Assembly: GCA_027082895.1 (NCBI GenBank)
Contig: JALWTJ010000268.1
Span: 1 to 5,531, forward strand
DNA: 5,531 nucleotides
Origin: Hyphomicrobiales bacterium
Lineage (GTDB): Bacteria > Pseudomonadota > Alphaproteobacteria > Rhizobiales > Devosiaceae
Direction of reading: 5' to 3'
This document shows positions 5,269 through 5,531 of the stretch, piece by piece. The position numbers and the translations under genes were made by a program. Numbering within the stretch: position 1 is the stretch's first letter; each line of letters starts with the position of its first letter. The notes under the pieces are model-generated. The model searched no databases. It worked only from the letters and a program-made list of their open reading frames with translations, and was not told where the DNA came from.

Positions 5269-5531
5269 ATGCGTGTGATCGCCAATTCGGAAAAGGTCGC
5301 CAAGATGGCGGAAAACATCGCCGGCATGGACCCGGTGAAAGGGCGCAGCCTGTGGCAGGATGCCTTTCACCGTTTCATGGGGAACAAGGCGGCGGTGACC
5401 AGCGTTATCGTTCTGGCCGCGGTGGTGCTGTTTTCCTTCATCGGGCCGCATTTTGCCGTGTGGACCAATGAAGAAATCGACTGGGCCCGTCTGGGCAAGG
5501 CGGCGCAGGAAGGGGCGCCGTCGCTGGAAAA
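5269..5531 (+). CDS. oppC: Oligopeptide ABC transporter permease OppC (N-terminal part, 3'-truncated by window edge)
   Basis: The first 87 codons plus two bases are visible with no stop. The protein is the second channel subunit of the peptide importer. The cytoplasmic N-terminus of about 40 residues carries GRSLWQDAFHRFMGNKAAV at residues 25-43, nearly identical to the GRSLWQDA..RFM.N.AAV segment of E. coli OppC and the OppC N-terminal domain. The first membrane segment follows at about 41-63, then an outward stretch with WTNEEIDWARLG resembling the YDDTDWAMM region of E. coli OppC. The EAA loop and the remaining helices lie beyond the window. It starts 9 bp after oppB and is clearly co-transcribed. 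The ATPase genes oppD and oppF are expected next. No deviation from the family is seen in this portion. Confidence 0.92.
   Translation, partial: MRVIANSEKVAKMAENIAGMDPVKGRSLWQDAFHRFMGNKAAVTSVIVLAAVVLFSFIGPHFAVWTNEEIDWARLGKAAQEGAPSLE

Noticed and set aside
1..5531. A novel system, mobile element or CRISPR array
   Set aside because: All coding space is explained by two well-known gene sets; no transposase, integrase, terminal repeats or spaced repeats were seen.

Overview
This window is about 60% GC by eye and is densely coded, with every gene on the + strand. It looks like chromosomal DNA of a Gram-negative bacterium, most likely a proteobacterium. The binding protein has a cleavable Sec signal peptide with no lipobox cysteine, so it is periplasmic. 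The proteins align closely, from memory, with the Escherichia coli FadJ/FadI and OppA/OppB/OppC families. The frequent ggg, cgg and ctg codons would suit an alphaproteobacterium or a high-GC gammaproteobacterium; I cannot name a genus.

Region 1 (1-2331) is a fatty-acid beta-oxidation pair. It holds the 3' part of a fadJ-type multifunctional alpha subunit, entering exactly at the NAD-binding Rossmann motif, then a complete fadI-type 3-ketoacyl-CoA thiolase 15 bp downstream. Together they would make the alpha and beta subunits of a trifunctional enzyme that hydrates, oxidises and thiolytically cleaves acyl-CoA chains.

Region 2 (2332-2497) is a 166-bp intergenic leader with no convincing terminator for fadI. 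It contains a weak sigma-70-like promoter candidate, a 16-bp near-perfect palindrome and a C/A-rich stretch just before the oppA ribosome binding site.

Region 3 (2498-5531, running off the end) is an oligopeptide ABC importer operon. It has oppA (periplasmic binding protein, complete), a 200-bp gap with a strong 12-bp GC-rich hairpin, oppB (permease, complete) and the first 87 codons of oppC (second permease). ATPase genes (oppD/oppF) would be expected just beyond the window but are not visible. The hairpin after oppA, together with the different codon choice of oppA, fits the usual arrangement in which binding protein is made in large excess over the membrane subunits.

I found no RNA gene, CRISPR array, mobile element or previously undescribed system. 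The most interesting material is regulatory: the oppA leader, the oppA-oppB gap and the oppB start site. Smaller oddities are a FadJ tail that stops early and an altered motif in OppB. All family assignments come from remembered motifs and homologues; no searches were run.
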